This document shows positions 38,323-51,100 of a stretch of 64,000 nucleotides of DNA, piece by piece (position 1 is the stretch's first letter; each line of letters opens with the position of its first letter). The stretch comes from Calliopsis andreniformis. Its lineage: Eukaryota; Arthropoda; Insecta; Hymenoptera; Andrenidae. The position numbers and the translations under genes were made by a program. The notes beneath the pieces were generated by a model. The model worked only from the letters and a program-made list of their open reading frames with translations, had not been told where the DNA came from and did not search any database. The stretch spans positions 19,920,001 through 19,984,000 of the forward strand of contig NW_027480422.1 in assembly GCF_051401765.1 (NCBI RefSeq), read 5' to 3'.

Positions 38323-41300
38323 CGTAGAAATGACCATAACTTTCACACTGGTTGCAATTATTGGTTTTATACAATGGAAAAAATGTCCTCTTTATTTTGT
38401 ATTTTATGCATCGGGCGTTGACATCTAAGGCCCTAACTATTCGATCTGGTGAAGCAGCGACCTAGAGTGAAGCCTAGGTTGCCCGGAACGTAGAAATGAC
38501 CATTACCTTCACACTGGTTGCAATTATTCGATTCATACAATGGAAAAACTGTTCTATTTATTTTGTATTTTATGCTTCGGGCGTTGACATCTAAGGCCCT
38601 AACTATTCCATCTGGAGGAGCAACGCTCTAGAGTGAAGCCTAGGTTGCCCGGAACGTAGAAATGACCATAACTTTCACACTGGTTGCAATTATTCGTTTT
38701 ATACAACGGAAAAACTGTTCTATTTATTTTGTATTTTAGGCTTTGGGCGTTGACTTCTAAGGCGCTAACTATTCCATCTGGTGGAGCAACGCTCTAGAGT
38801 GAAGCCTAGGTTGCCCAGAACGTAGAAATGACCATTACCTTCACACTGCTTGCAATTATACATTTTATACGTTGGAAAAACTATTGCACATATGTTGTAT
38901 TTCATTCTTCTGGCGCTGAATTCTAAGTCCCTATCTATTCGATCTGGTGGAGCAACGCCCTAGAGTGAAGCCTAGGTTGCGCGGAACGTATAAGTGACCA
39001 TAGCTTTCATACTGGTTGCACTTATTCGTTTTATACGATGGAAAAACTGTTGTATTTTTCTTTTATTTCATGCTTCTAGCGTTGACTTCTAAGTCCCTAG
39101 CTATTCGATCTGGTGGAGCAACGCCCTAGAGTGAAGCCTAGGTTGCCCGGGACGTAGACATGACCATCACCTTCACTCTGGTTGCAATTATTCATTTTAT
39201 ACAATGGAAGAACTGTTGTATTTATATCGATTTTTATAGCTATGGCGTTGACTTCTAAGGCCGTAGCCATTCGATGTGGTGGAGCAATGCCCTAGAGTGA
39301 AACCTAGGATGCCCGCAACGTAGAAATGACCATACCTTTCACACTGGTTGCAATTATTCGTTTTATACCGTGGAAAAACTGTTGTATTTATATTGTATTT
39401 TATGCGTCTGGAGTTGTTTTCTAAGGCGCTATCTATTCGACCTGGTGGACCAACGCCCTAGAGTGAAGCCTAGGTTGCCCGGAACGTAGAAATGACCATC
39501 ACTTTCACACTGGTTGCAATTATTCCTGTTATACGATGGAAAAACTGTTGTATTTATATTGTATTTTATGCGTCTGGAGTTGTTTTCTAAGGCCCTAACT
39601 ATTCGACCTGGTGGACCAACGCCCTGGAGTGAAGCCTAGGTTGCAGGGAACGTAGAAATGCCCATCACTTTCACACTGGTTGTAATTATTCCTGTTATAC
39701 GATGGAATAGCTGTTGTATTTCTATTTTATTTTGTGCTTCTGGCGTTGACTTCTAAGGCGCTAGCTATTCGATCTGGTGGTGCAACGCTCTAGAGTGAAG
39801 CCTAGGTTGCCAGGAACGTAGAAATGACGATTACCTTCACCCTGATTGCAATTATTCCTATTATACGATGGAAAGACTGTTGTATTTTTATTGTATTTTA
39901 TGCTTCTGGCGTTAAATTCTAAGTCCCTAACTATGCTATCTGGTGCAGCAACGCCCTACAGTTAAGCCTAGGTGCCCGGAACGTAGAAATGACCATAACT
40001 TTCACACTGTTTGCAATCATTCATTTTATACGATGGAAAAGCTGTTGTATTTATATTGTATTTTATGCTTCTGGAGTTGACTTCTAAGGCCGTAGCTAAT
40101 CGATGTGGTGGGGCAACGCCCTAGAGTGAAGCCTAGGTTGCCCGGAACGCAGAAATGACCATTACTTCCACAATTTTTGCGATTATTCATTTTATACGGT
40201 GGAAAAACTGTAGTATTTATATTGAATTTAATGCTTCTGGCGTTGACTTCTAAGGCCGTAGCAATTCGATGTGGTGGAGCAACTCTTTAGAGTGAAGCCT
40301 AGGTTGCCTGGAACGTAGAAATGACCACCACTTTCACACTGGTTGCAATTATTCCTGTTATACGATGGAAAAACTGTTGTATTTATATTGTATTTTATGC
40401 GTCTGGAGTTGTTTTCTAAGGCCCTAACTATTCGACCTGGTGGACCAACGCCCTGGAGTGAAGCCTAGGTTGCAGGGAACGTAGAAATGCCCATTACTTT
40501 CACACTGGTTGTAATTTTTCCTGTTATACGATGGAAAAGCTGTTGTATTTATATTGTATTTTATGCTTCTGGCGTTGACTTCTGAGGCCCTAGCTATTCT
40601 ATCTGGCGGAGCAACGCCCTAGAGTGAAGCCTAGATTGCCCGGAACATAGAAATGACCATTACCTTCACGCTTCTTGCAATTATTCCTGTTATACGATGA
40701 AAAAACTATTGTATTTTTATTGTATTTTATGCTTCAGGCGTTGACTTCTAAGGCCGTAGCTATACGATGTGGTGGAGCAACGCCCTAGAGTGAAGCCTAG
40801 GTTGCTCGGAACGTGGAAATGGCCATTACTTTCACACTGGTTGCAATTATTCGCTTTGTAAGATGGAAAAAGTGTTGTACATTTATCGTATTTTATTCTT
40901 CTGGCGTTGACTTCTTAGGACCTAACTATTGGATCTGGTGGAGCAACGCCCTAGAGTGAAGCCTAGGTTGTCCGGAACGTAGAAATGACCATTACTTTCA
41001 CTCTGGCTGCAATTTTTCCTGCTATACGATGGAAAAGTTGTTGGATTTTTATTGTATTTTATGCTTCAGCATTTGACTTCTAATGCCCTAGCTATTCGAC
41101 CTGGAGGAGCAACGCCCTCGAGTGAAGCCTAGGTTGCCCGGATCGTAGAAGAGACCATTACTATCACACTGGTTGCAATAATTCATTTCATAGAACGGAA
41201 AAACTGTTGTTATTTTAGTTCATTTTATGGTTCTGGCGTTGACTTCTAATGCCATAGCTATTAGATCAGGAGGAGCAACGCCCTCGAGTGAAGCCTGGGT

Positions 41301-41563
41301 TGCCCAGAACGTCGAAATGACCATTACTTTCACACTGTTTGCAATTATTCATTTCATTGAATGGAAAAACTGTTGTATTTATATTGTATTTTATGCTTCT
41401 GGCGTTGATTTCATAGGCCCAAACTATTCGATCTGGTGGACCAACGCCCTAGAGTGAAGCCGAGGGTGCACGGAACGCAGAAGTGACCATACCTTTCACA
41501 CTGGTTGCAATTATTCGTTTTATACAATGGAAGAACTGTTCGATTTGTTTTGTATTTTATGCT
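38323..41563 (+). repeat. 22-monomer higher-order segment, copy 2 (3.24 kb)
   Basis: Copy of 34,672-37,912. Upstream the two diverge at once (GCCTAGGTTGCCCGG here, GATTAGGCTGCTAGGG there). Downstream they part at 41,563, where this copy enters GCTTCTGGCG and the first GCTTCGGGCG. Both ends fall inside monomers, not at a fixed landmark. Confidence 0.95.
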
Positions 41564-43300
41564 TCTGGCGTTGACTTCTTAGGCCCTAACTATTCGATCT
41601 CGTGGCGCAACGACCTAGAGTGAAGCCTAGGTTGCCCGGAACGTAGAAATGACCCTTACTTTCACAGAGTTTGCAATTACTCATTTTATACGATGAAAAA
41701 ACTGTTTTATTTATATTGTATTTTATGCTTCTGGCGTTGACTTCTAAGGCCGCAGCTATTCGATGTGGTGGAGCAACGCCCCAGAGTGAAGCTCAGGTTG
41801 CCCGGAACGTAGAACCGACCATTACTTTCACATTGGTTGCAATTATTCGTGTTGTACGATGGAAAAACTGTTGTATTTATATTGTATTTTACGCTTCTGG
41901 CGTTGACTTCTTAGGACCTAACTATTCGATCTGCTGGAGCAACGCCCTAGACTGAAGCCTAGGTTGCCCGGAACGTAGAAATCACCATTACCTTCACACT
42001 GGTTGCAATTACTCCTGTTATACGATGGAAATGCTGTTGTATTTTTATTATATTTTACGCTCCTGGCGTTGACTACTTAGGCCCTATCTATTCGATCTGG
42101 TGGAGCAACGACATAGAGTGAAGCCTAGGTTGCCCGGAAAGTAGAAATGACCGTTACTTTCACAAAGCTTGCAATTACTCATTTTATACGAGGGAAAAAC
42201 TGTTGTATTTATATTGTATTGTATGCTTCTGGCGTTGACTTCTGAGGCCCTAGCTATTCGATCTGGCAGAGCAACGCCCTAGAGTGAAGCGTAGATTGCC
42301 CGGAACATAGAAATGACCATTACCTTCACGCTTCTTGCAATTATTCCTGTTATACGATGAAAAAACTGTTGTATTTTTATCGTATTTTATGCTTCAGGCG
42401 TTGACTTCTAAGGCCGTAGCTATTCGATGTGGTGGAGTAACGCCCTTGAGTGAAGCCTAGGTTGCTCGGAACGTGGAAGTGGCCATTACTTTCACACTGG
42501 TTGCAATTATTCGCTTTGTAAGATGGAAAAACTGTTGTACATTTATCGTATTTTATTCTTCTGGCGTTGTCTTCTTAGGACCTAACTATTGGATCTGGTG
42601 GAGCAACGCCCTAGAGTGAAGCCTAGGTTGTCCGGAACGTAGAAATGACCATTACTTTCACTCTGGCTGCAATTATTCCTGTTATACGATGGAAAAGTTG
42701 TTGGATTTTTATTGTATTTTATGGTTCAGCATTTGACTTCTAATGCCCTAGCTATTAACCTGGAGGAGCAACGCCCTCGAGTGAAGCCTAGGTTGCCCGG
42801 AACGTAGAAGAGACCATTACTATCACACTGGTTGCAATAATTCATTTCATAGAACGGAAAAACTGTTGTTATTTTATTTCATTTTATGCTTCTGGCGTTA
42901 ACTTCTAATGCCATAGCTATTAGATCAGGAGGAGCAACGCCCTCGAGTGAAGCCTGGGTTGCCCAGAACGTCGAAATGACCATTACTTTCACACTGTTTG
43001 CAATTATTCATTTCATTGAATGGAAAAACTGTTGTATTTATATTGTATTTTATGCTTCTGGCGTTGATTTCATAGGCCCAAACTATTCGATCTGGTGGAC
43101 CAACGCCCTAGAGTGAAGCCGAGGGTGCACGGAACGCAGAAGTGACCATACCTTTCACACTGGTTGCAATTATTCGTTTTATACAATGGAAGAACTGTTC
43201 GATTTGTTTTGTATTTTATGCTTCGGGCGTTGACTTCTAAGGACCTAACTATTCGATCTGGTGGAGCAGCGCCCTAGAGTGAAGCCTAGGTTGCCCGGAA
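41557..43300 (+). repeat. 29-monomer-spaced segment, copy 1
   Basis: This recurs at 46,369-48,112, 4812 bp (29 monomers minus 2 bp) away. I noticed only two substitutions (ACTTTCACTC/ACTTGCACTC and GATTTCATAGG/GATTTGATAGG). It contains a -1 deletion (GCTATTAACC near 42,755). Its interior 42,23x-43,2xx also copies 40,57x-41,56x at 10 monomers minus 1 bp, before that deletion arose. Confidence 0.9.
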
Positions 43301-43964
43301 CGTAGAAATGACCATAACTTTCACACTGGATGCTATTATTCGTTTTATACGATGGAAAAACTGTTGTACTTATATTGTATTTTATTCTTCTGGCGTTGAC
43401 TACATAGGCCCTATGTATTCGATCTGGTGGAGCAACGACCTAGAGTGAAGCCTAGGTTGCCCGGATCGTAGAAATGACCATGACTTACAAACTGGTTGCA
43501 ATTATTCGTTTTATACGATTGAAAAGCTGTTTTATTTATATTGTAAATCATGCTTCTGGCGTAGACTTCGAAGGCCGTAGCTATTCGATGTGGTGGAATA
43601 ACGCCCTAGAGTGAAGCCTAGGTTGCCCGGAACGTAGAAATGACCATAACTTTCACACTGGTTGCTATTATTCGTTTTATACGATGGAGATACTGTTGTA
43701 CTTATATTGTATTTTATTTCTCTGGCGTTGTATTCTAAATCCCTAGCTATTCGATCTGGTGGATCAACGCCCTAGAGTGAAGCCTCGGTTGCCCGAAACG
43801 TAGAAATGACAATTACTTTCACACTGGTTGCAATTATTCTTGCTATACGATGGAAAAGCTGTTGTATTTTTATTGTATTTTATGCTTCTGGCGTTGTCTT
43901 CTAAGGTCCTATCTATTCGATCTTGTGGGGCAACGTCCAAAAGTGAAGCCTAGGTAGCCCGGAA
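43301..43964 (+). repeat. Four monomers, three shared with 48,113-48,610
   Basis: 43,467-43,964 recurs at 48,113-48,610 at an offset of 4646. The preceding monomer 43,301-43,466 (GACTACATAGG) is missing there, a clean one-monomer difference inside the larger duplication. Marks are GGAGATACTG, TATTTCTCTGGCG and GTCCAAAAGTG. Confidence 0.87.
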
Positions 43965-44462
43965 CGTAGAAATGACCATTACCTTCACACTGGTTGCAAT
44001 TATTCCTATTATACGATGGAAAGACTGTTGTATTTTTATTGTATTTTATGCTTCTGGCGTTGTCTTCTAAGGTCCTATCTATTCGATCTTGTGGGGCAAC
44101 ATCCAAAAGTGAAGCCTAGGTGGACCGGAACGTAGAAATGACCATTACCTTCACACTGGTTGCAATTATTCCTATTATACGATGGAAAGACTGTTGTATT
44201 TTTATTGTATTTTATGCTTCTGGCGTTGTCTTCTAAGGTCCTATCTATTCGATCTTGTGGGGCAACGTCCAAAAGTGAAGCATAGGTTGCCCGGAACGTA
44301 GAAATGACCATTACCTTCACACTGGTTGCAATTATTCCTATTATACGATGGAAAGACTGTTGTATTTTTATTGTATTTTATGCTTCTGGCGTTGACTTCT
44401 AAGGTCCTAAGTATTCGATGTGGTGGAGTAACGCCCTAGAGTGAAGCCTAGGTTGCCCGTAA
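43965..44462 (+). repeat. Run of adjacent near-identical monomers
   Basis: Three successive monomers (43,965, 44,131, 44,297) share CCTATTATACGATGG and GAAAGACTG through their first two thirds. The first two, and the second half of the one before (43,799), also share GATCTTGTGGGGC and TCCAAAAGTG. Single-monomer tandem amplification of this kind is rare in the window. The frames open on the minus strand here repeat because the DNA repeats. Confidence 0.88.
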
Positions 44463-45118
44463 CGTAGAAATGACCATAACTTTCAGACTGGTTGCATTTA
44501 TTCCTGTTATACGATGGAAAAGCTGTTGCATTTATATTGTATTTTATGCTTCTGGCGTTGACTTCTGAGGCCCTAGCTATTCGATCTGGCGGAGCAACGC
44601 CCTAGAGTGAAGCCTAGATTGCCCGGAACATGGAAATGACCGTTACCTTCACGCTTCTTGCAATTATTCCTGTTATACGATGAAAAAACTATTGTATTTT
44701 TATTGTATTTTATGCTTCAGGCGTTGACTTCTAAGGCCGTAGCTATACGATGTGGTGGAGCAACGCCCTAGAGTGAAGCCTAGGTTGCTCGGAACGTGGA
44801 AATGGCCATTACTTTCACACTGGTTGCAATTATTCGCTTTGTAAGATGGAAAAAGTGTTGTACATTTATCGTATTTTATTCTTCTGGCGTTGACTGCTTA
44901 GGACCTAACTATTGGATCTGGTGGAGCAACGCCCTAGAGTGAAGCCTAGGTTGTCCGGAACGTAGAAATGACCATTACATTCACTCTGGCTGCAATTATT
45001 CGTTTTATACAATGGAAGAACTGTTCGATTTGTTTTGTATTTTATGCTTCGGGCGTTGACTTCTAAGGACCTAACTATTCGATCTGGTGGAGCAGCGCCC
45101 TAGAGTGAAGCCCAGGTT
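44463..45118 (+). repeat. Core monomers related to 40.5-41.0 kb
   Basis: It carries the CTTCTGAGGCCC, CTTCACGCTTC, GTGTTGTACATTTATCG series also found at 40,57x and 42,24x. A TACAATGGAAGAACTGTTCG monomer interrupts that order near 44,98x, evidence of exchange. Confidence 0.82.
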
Positions 45119-45999
45119 GTCCGGAACGTAGAAATGACCATTACTTTCACTCTGGCTGCAATTATTCCTGTTATACGATGGAAAAGTTGTTGGATTTTTA
45201 TTGCATTTTATGCTTCAGCATTTGACTTCTAATGCCCTAGCTATTAACCTGGAGGAGCAACGCCCTCGAGTGAAGCCTAGGTTGCCCGGAACGTAGAAGA
45301 GACCATTACTATCACACTGGTTGCAATAATTCATTTCATAGAACGGAAAAACTGTTGTTATTTTATTTCATTTTATGCTTCTGGCGTTAACTTCTAATGC
45401 CATAGCTATTAGATCAGGAGGAGCAACGCCCTCGAGTGAAGCCTGGGTTGCCCAGAACGTCGAAATGACCATTACTTTCACACTGTTTGCAATTATTCAT
45501 TTCATTGAATGGAAAAACTGTTGTATTTATATTGTATTTTATGCTTCTGGCGTTGATTTGATAGGCCCAAACTATTCGATCTGGTGGACCAACGCCCTAG
45601 AGTGAAGCCGAGGGTGCACGGAACGCAGAAGTGACCATACCTTTCACACTGGTTGCAATTATTCGTTTTATACAATGGAAGAACTGTTCGATTTGTTTTG
45701 TATTTTATGCTTCGGGCGTTGACTTCTAAGGACCTAACTATTCGATCTGGTGGAGCAGCGCCCTAGAGTGAAGCCTAGGTTGCCCGGAACGTAGAAATGA
45801 CCATGACTTACAAACTGGTTGCAATTATTCGTTTTATACGATTGAAAAGCTGTTTTATTTATATTGTAAATCATGCTTCTGGCGTAGACTTCGAAGGCCG
45901 TAGCTATTCGATGTGGTGGAATAACGCCCTAGAGTGAAGCCTAGGTTGCCCGGAACGTAGAAATGACCATAACTTTCACACTGGTTGCTATTATTCGTT
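45119..45999 (+). repeat. Copy of the 42.6 and 47.4 kb segment
   Basis: This aligns to about 42,630-43,300 (15 monomers minus 1 bp) and to about 47,442-48,320 (14 monomers minus 1 bp). All three carry the -1 deletion GCTATTAACC (42,755; 45,245; 47,567), while the older forms at about 37,44x and 41,09x keep GCTATTCGACC. Here, as at 47.9 kb, the next monomer reads GATTTGATAGG. Confidence 0.88.
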
Positions 46000-46368
46000 T
46001 CATACGATGGAAAGACTGTTGTATTTTTATTGTATTTTATGCTTCTGGCGTTGACTTCTTAGGACCTAACTATTGGATCGGGTGGAGTAACGCCCTAGAG
46101 TGAAGCCTAGGTTGACCGGAACGTAGAAATGACCATCACTTTCACACTGGTTGCAATTATTCGTTTTATACGATAGAAAGGCTGTTGTATTTATTTTGTA
46201 TTTTACGCCTCTGGCGTTGACTTCTAAGGCCCTAAGTATTCGTTATGGTGGAGCAACACCCTAGAGTGAAGCCTAGGTTGCCCGGAACGAAGAAATGACC
46301 ATTACCTTCACACTGCTTGCAATTATTCCTGTTATACGATGGAAAGACTGTTGTATTTTTCTAATACT
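46000..46368 (+). repeat. Unpaired core monomers
   Basis: Two monomers with no close partner that I found (GGATCGGGTGGAGTAAC; GATAGAAAGGCTG; TTTCTAATACTTTATGC). Nothing other than satellite is visible. Confidence 0.75.
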
Positions 46369-48112
46369 TTATGCTTCTGGCGTTGACTTCTTAGGCCCTA
46401 ACTATTCGATCTCGTGGCGCAACGACCTAGAGTGAAGCCTAGGTTGCCCGGAACGTAGAAATGACCCTTACTTTCACAGAGTTTGCAATTACTCATTTTA
46501 TACGATGAAAAAACTGTTTTATTTATATTGTATTTTATGCTTCTGGCGTTGACTTCTAAGGCCGCAGCTATTCGATGTGGTGGAGCAACGCCCCAGAGTG
46601 AAGCTCAGGTTGCCCGGAACGTAGAACCGACCATTACTTTCACATTGGTTGCAATTATTCGTGTTGTACGATGGAAAAACTGTTGTATTTATATTGTATT
46701 TTACGCTTCTGGCGTTGACTTCTTAGGACCTAACTATTCGATCTGCTGGAGCAACGCCCTAGACTGAAGCCTAGGTTGCCCGGAACGTAGAAATCACCAT
46801 TACCTTCACACTGGTTGCAATTACTCCTGTTATACGATGGAAATGCTGTTGTATTTTTATTATATTTTACGCTCCTGGCGTTGACTACTTAGGCCCTATC
46901 TATTCGATCTGGTGGAGCAACGACATAGAGTGAAGCCTAGGTTGCCCGGAAAGTAGAAATGACCGTTACTTTCACAAAGCTTGCAATTACTCATTTTATA
47001 CGAGGGAAAAACTGTTGTATTTATATTGTATTGTATGCTTCTGGCGTTGACTTCTGAGGCCCTAGCTATTCGATCTGGCAGAGCAACGCCCTAGAGTGAA
47101 GCGTAGATTGCCCGGAACATAGAAATGACCATTACCTTCACGCTTCTTGCAATTATTCCTGTTATACGATGAAAAAACTGTTGTATTTTTATCGTATTTT
47201 ATGCTTCAGGCGTTGACTTCTAAGGCCGTAGCTATTCGATGTGGTGGAGTAACGCCCTTGAGTGAAGCCTAGGTTGCTCGGAACGTGGAAGTGGCCATTA
47301 CTTTCACACTGGTTGCAATTATTCGCTTTGTAAGATGGAAAAACTGTTGTACATTTATCGTATTTTATTCTTCTGGCGTTGTCTTCTTAGGACCTAACTA
47401 TTGGATCTGGTGGAGCAACGCCCTAGAGTGAAGCCTAGGTTGTCCGGAACGTAGAAATGACCATTACTTGCACTCTGGCTGCAATTATTCCTGTTATACG
47501 ATGGAAAAGTTGTTGGATTTTTATTGTATTTTATGGTTCAGCATTTGACTTCTAATGCCCTAGCTATTAACCTGGAGGAGCAACGCCCTCGAGTGAAGCC
47601 TAGGTTGCCCGGAACGTAGAAGAGACCATTACTATCACACTGGTTGCAATAATTCATTTCATAGAACGGAAAAACTGTTGTTATTTTATTTCATTTTATG
47701 CTTCTGGCGTTAACTTCTAATGCCATAGCTATTAGATCAGGAGGAGCAACGCCCTCGAGTGAAGCCTGGGTTGCCCAGAACGTCGAAATGACCATTACTT
47801 TCACACTGTTTGCAATTATTCATTTCATTGAATGGAAAAACTGTTGTATTTATATTGTATTTTATGCTTCTGGCGTTGATTTGATAGGCCCAAACTATTC
47901 GATCTGGTGGACCAACGCCCTAGAGTGAAGCCGAGGGTGCACGGAACGCAGAAGTGACCATACCTTTCACACTGGTTGCAATTATTCGTTTTATACAATG
48001 GAAGAACTGTTCGATTTGTTTTGTATTTTATGCTTCGGGCGTTGACTTCTAAGGACCTAACTATTCGATCTGGTGGAGCAGCGCCCTAGAGTGAAGCCTA
48101 GGTTGCCCGGAA
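46369..48112 (+). repeat. 29-monomer-spaced segment, copy 2
   Basis: Copy of 41,557-43,300. It carries the GATTTGATAGG substitution also present at 45,55x but not at 43,06x. Parts of the three segments therefore have different relationships, consistent with conversion between them. Confidence 0.9.
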
Positions 48113-48942
48113 CGTAGAAATGACCATGACTTACAAACTGGTTGCAATTATTCGTTTTATACGATTGAAAAGCTGTTTTATTTATATTGTAAATCATGCT
48201 TCTGGCGTAGACTTCGAAGGCCGTAGCTATTCGATGTGGTGGAATAACGCCCTAGAGTGAAGCCTAGGTTGCCCGGAACGTAGAAATGACCATAACTTTC
48301 ACACTGGTTGCTATTATTCGTTTTATACGATGGAGATACTGTTGTACTTATATTGTATTTTATTTCTCTGGCGTTGTATTCTAAATCCCTAGCTATTCGA
48401 TCTGGTGGATCAACGCCCTAGAGTGAAGCCTAGGTTGCCCGAAACGTAGAAATGACAATTACTTTCACACTGGTTGCAATTATTCTTGCTATACGATGGA
48501 AAAGCTGTTGTATTTTTATTGTATTTTATGCTTCTGGCGTTGTCTTGTAAGGTCCTATCTATTCGATCTTGTGGGGCAACGTCCAAAAGTGAAGCCTAGG
48601 TAGCCCGGAACGTAGAAATGACCATTACCTTCACACTGTTTGCAATTATTCCCGTTACACGATTGAAAAACTGTTGTACATATGTTGTATTTTATTCTTC
48701 TGGCGCTGAATTCTAAGTCCCTAGCTATTCGATCTTGTGGAGCAACGCCCTAGAGTGAAGCCTAGTTTACCGGGAACATAGAAATGACCTGTACTTTCAC
48801 ACTGGTTGCAATTATTCCTGTTATACTATTTAAAAACTGTTGCATTTTTATTGTATGTTATGCTTCTGGCGTTGACTTCTAAGTCCCTAACTATGCGATC
48901 TGGTGGAGCAACGCCCAACAGTTAAGCCTAGGTTGCCCGGAA
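48113..48942 (+). repeat. End of 34.7-48.6 kb domain and transition
   Basis: 48,113-48,610 copies 43,467-43,964. Past about 48,626 the sequence changes to monomers with CATATGTTGTATTTTATTC and TATGCGATCTGG that characterise the next domain. Confidence 0.8.
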
Positions 48943-49616
48943 CGTAGAAATGACGTTTACTTTCACACCGTTTGCAAATATACATTATATACGATGGTAA
49001 AGCTGTTGCATTTATATTGTATTTTATGCTTCTGGCGTTGACTTCTTAGGCCCTAACTATTCGATCTGATGGAACAACGACCTAGAGTGAAGCCTAGGTT
49101 GCCCGGAACGCAGAAATGACCATAACATTCACACTGTTTGCAATCATTCATTTTATACGATGGAAAAGCTGTTGTATTTGTATTGTGTTTTATGCTTCTG
49201 GAGTTGACTTCTAAGGACGTAGCAATTCGGTGTGGTGGAGCAACGCCCAAGAGTGAAACCTAGGTTACCCGGAACGTAGAAATGACCATTACTTTCACAC
49301 TGATTGCAATTATTCCTTTTATACGATGGAAAAACTGTGGCACCTATGTTGTATTTTATTCTTCTGCCGTTGAATTCTAAGTCCCTAGGTATTCGATCTG
49401 GTGGAGCAAGGCCCTGGAGCGAAGCCTAGGTTGCGCGGAACGTCGAAATGACCTGTACTGTCACACTGGTTGCAATTATTCCTGTTATACTATGGAAAAA
49501 CTGTTGCATTTTTATTGTAGTTTATGCTTCTGGCGTTGACTTCTAAGTCCCTAACTATGCGATCTGGTGGAGCAACGCCCGACAGTTAAGCCTAGGTTGC
49601 CCGGAACGTAGGAATG
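48943..49616 (+). repeat. 4-monomer block, 13 monomers from its copy
   Basis: This recurs at 51,101-51,774, exactly 2158 bp (13 x 166) downstream. Marks are GACGTTTACTTTC, GAACAACGACC, AGGACGTAGC with TTCGGTGTGG, and GTGGCACCTATG. A few substitutions separate the copies. Confidence 0.88.
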
Positions 49617-51100
49617 ACCTTTACTTTCACACTGTTTGCAAATATACATTATATACGATGGAAAAGCTGTTGTATTTATATTGTATTTTATGCTTCAGGC
49701 GTTGACTTTTAAGGCCGTAGCTATTCGATGTGGTGGAGCAACGCCCTAGAGTGAAGTCTAGGATGCTCGCAACGTAGAAATGACCATATCCTTCACACTG
49801 TTTGCAATTATTCCTGTTATACGATTGAAAAACTGTTGTACATATGTTGTATTTTATTCTTCTGGTGCTGATTTCTAAGTCACTAGCTATTCGATCTGGT
49901 GGAGCAACGCCCTAGAGTGAAGCCTAGTTTACCGGGAACATAGAAATGACCAGTACTTTCACACTGGTTGCAGTTATTCCTGTTATACGATGGAAAAACT
50001 GTTGCATTTTTATTGTATTTTATGCCTCTGGCGTTGACTTCTAAGTCCCTAGCTATACGATCTGGTGGAGCAATGCCCTAGGGCGAAGCCTAGGTTGCCC
50101 GGAACGTAGAAGTGACCTGCACTTTCAGACTGGTTGCAATTATTCCTGTTATACTATGGAAAAACTGTTGCATTTTTATTGTACTTTATGCTCCTCGCGT
50201 TAAATTCTAAGTCCCTAACTATGCCATCTGGTGGAGCAACGCCCTGCAGTTAAGCCTAGGTTGCACGGAACGTAGAAATGACCATAACTTTCACACTGGT
50301 TGCAATTATTCGTTTTATACAATGGAAAAACTGTTCTATTTATTTTGTATTTTATGCTTCGGGCGTTGACTTCTAAGGCACTAACTATTCGATGTGGTGG
50401 AGCAACGCCATAGAGCGAAACCTAGGTTGCTCGGAACATAGATATGACCATTACTTTCACACTGGTTGCAGTTATTCATTTTATACTATGTAAAAACTGT
50501 TGCACATATATCGTATTTTATGCTTCTGGCGTTGACTTCTTAGGCCCTAACTATTCGATCTGGTGAAGCAACGCTCTAGAGTGAAGCCTAGGTTGCCCGG
50601 AACGTAGAAATGACCATTACCTTCACACTGCTTGCAATTATACATTTTATACGATGGAAAAACTGTTGTATTTTTATTGTGTTTTATGCTTCTGGCGTTG
50701 ACTTCTAAGTCCCTAGCTATTCGATCTGGTGGAGCAACGCCCTACAGCGAACCCGAGGTTGCCCGGAACGTAGAAATGACCTTTACTTTCACACTGTTTG
50801 CAAATATACATTATATACGATGGAAAAGCAGTTGTATTTATATTGTATTTTATGCTTCTGGCGTTGACTTCTTATGCCCTAACTATTCGATCTGGTGGAA
50901 CAACGCCCTAGAGTGAAGCCTAGGTTGCCCGGATCGTAGAAATGACCATTACCTTCAAACTGCTTGCAATTATACATTTTATACGATGGAAAAACTGTTG
51001 TATTTTTATTGTATTTTATGCTTCTGGCGTTGACTTCTAAGTCCCTAACAATGCGATCTGGTGGAGCAACGCCCTACAGTTAAGCCTAGGTTGCCCGGAA
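49617..51100 (+). repeat. Core monomers of the AAATATACATTATATACG group
   Basis: About nine monomers between the 13-monomer copies. They alternate irregularly between forms with CTTCTAAGTCCCTA, CTTCTTAGGCCCTA and CTTTTAAGGCCGTA. I found no long near-identical partner. Confidence 0.8.

Noticed and set aside
34672..41563. Assembly artefact as the explanation for the 99.9% identical copies
   Set aside because: Not excluded, but less likely: the copies have different flanks, four substitutions and a 2.5-monomer spacer that recurs elsewhere. Spanning long reads would decide.
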